From Flavobacteriales bacterium (GTDB lineage: Bacteria; Bacteroidota; Bacteroidia; NS11-12g; UBA955), in contig NSIB01000016.1 in the NCBI GenBank assembly GCA_002737625.1, positions 1-32,509 of the forward strand: a stretch of 32,509 bases of DNA, given 5' to 3'. The translations under genes and the position numbers were made by a program. Of the stretch, positions 32,480 to 32,509 are shown piece after piece. Below the pieces are notes generated by a model, which worked only from the letters and a program-made list of their open reading frames with translations, was not told the origin of the DNA and did no database searches. Every line of letters begins with the position of its first letter. The first letter of the stretch is position 1.

Positions 32480-32509
32480 CAAAGCCTCTCAGAAATGAGG
32501 GGCTTTTTT
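32480..32509 (+). terminator. Rho-independent terminator after the tRNA
   Basis: AAAGCCTCTCA, a GAAA loop and TGAGGGGCTTT form an 11-bp stem with one T-G wobble, ending in T6 at the window edge. Confidence 0.8.

Noticed and set aside
1-32509. CRISPR array, prophage, integron, or toxin-antitoxin system
   Set aside because: No spaced direct repeats, integrase, phage structural genes or small paired toxin-like genes were recognised.

Overview
This 32.5 kb window looks like a core-genome segment of an AT-rich member of the Bacteroidota. Lineage indicators seen directly are: a 51-residue DUF4295 gene (ribosomal protein bL38) in an rpmB-rpmG-bL38 cluster; promoter -7 boxes matching TAnnTTTG, the sigma factor consensus of this phylum; an exbB-exbD-exbD-tonB cluster; a TonB-dependent receptor with an N-terminal carboxypeptidase-regulatory-like domain; bacillithiol synthesis (bshC); and few Shine-Dalgarno sequences at gene starts. 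I see no insertion sequence, prophage, integron or CRISPR array, and gene density is very high. Family or genus cannot be fixed from this window.

Layout, left to right. 1-1665 (minus): a TrmH/SpoU-type RNA methyltransferase, a redoxin lipoprotein and a membrane-anchored c-type cytochrome cut by the window edge. 1752-4367 (plus): mutS, overlapping the end of a TonB-dependent receptor (4364-6718, minus). 6756-9001 (plus): a pRiA4b ORF-3-like protein, miaA and a TerC-family membrane protein. 9086-13608 (minus): bshC, rimO, ftsY, bL38, rpmG and rpmB, with a strong terminator and a second promoter between bL38 and ftsY. 13639-16078 (minus): an O-antigen ligase-like membrane protein and a LysM protein. 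16151-17719 (minus): a double-cassette peptide-type ABC ATPase. 17844-20833 (minus): tonB, exbD, exbD, exbB. 20904-23388 (minus): an ECF sigma factor, a large single-pass presumed regulator and a small secreted Spy-like protein. 23579-23929 (plus): rplS with its own promoter and a perfect 13-bp terminator stem. 24160-25942: an outer-membrane beta-barrel protein and a divergent FAD oxidoreductase. 25887-29177: a MerR/B12-binding regulator with CarH-type residues, divergent from a TIGR01777 SDR and a class I photolyase. 29167-32341 (minus): prfB with a programmed +1 frameshift, an omega-amidase-like nitrilase and a methionine/glutamine-type aminotransferase. 32403-32509 (plus): a tRNA with anticodon CAT, and a terminator.

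Functional themes: envelope energisation (ExbB/D/TonB powering receptors such as the one at 4364-6718), translation (RimO, MiaA, TrmH-like, bL28, bL33, bL38, bL19, RF2, tRNA), DNA repair (MutS, photolyase), and light and redox sensing.

The observations most worth a second look are: (i) a repeated arrangement in which TAnnTTTG lies only 4-5 nt before the start codon of five genes, predicting leaderless or near-leaderless mRNAs; (ii) the probable cobalamin photoreceptor regulator abutting a photolyase operon, with 4 bp between start codons; (iii) the prfB recoding site, which keeps AGGAGG in a phylum whose ribosomes are reported to hide the anti-Shine-Dalgarno; (iv) a G8 tract directly at the start codon of the cytochrome gene. 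I found no clearly undescribed multi-gene system.
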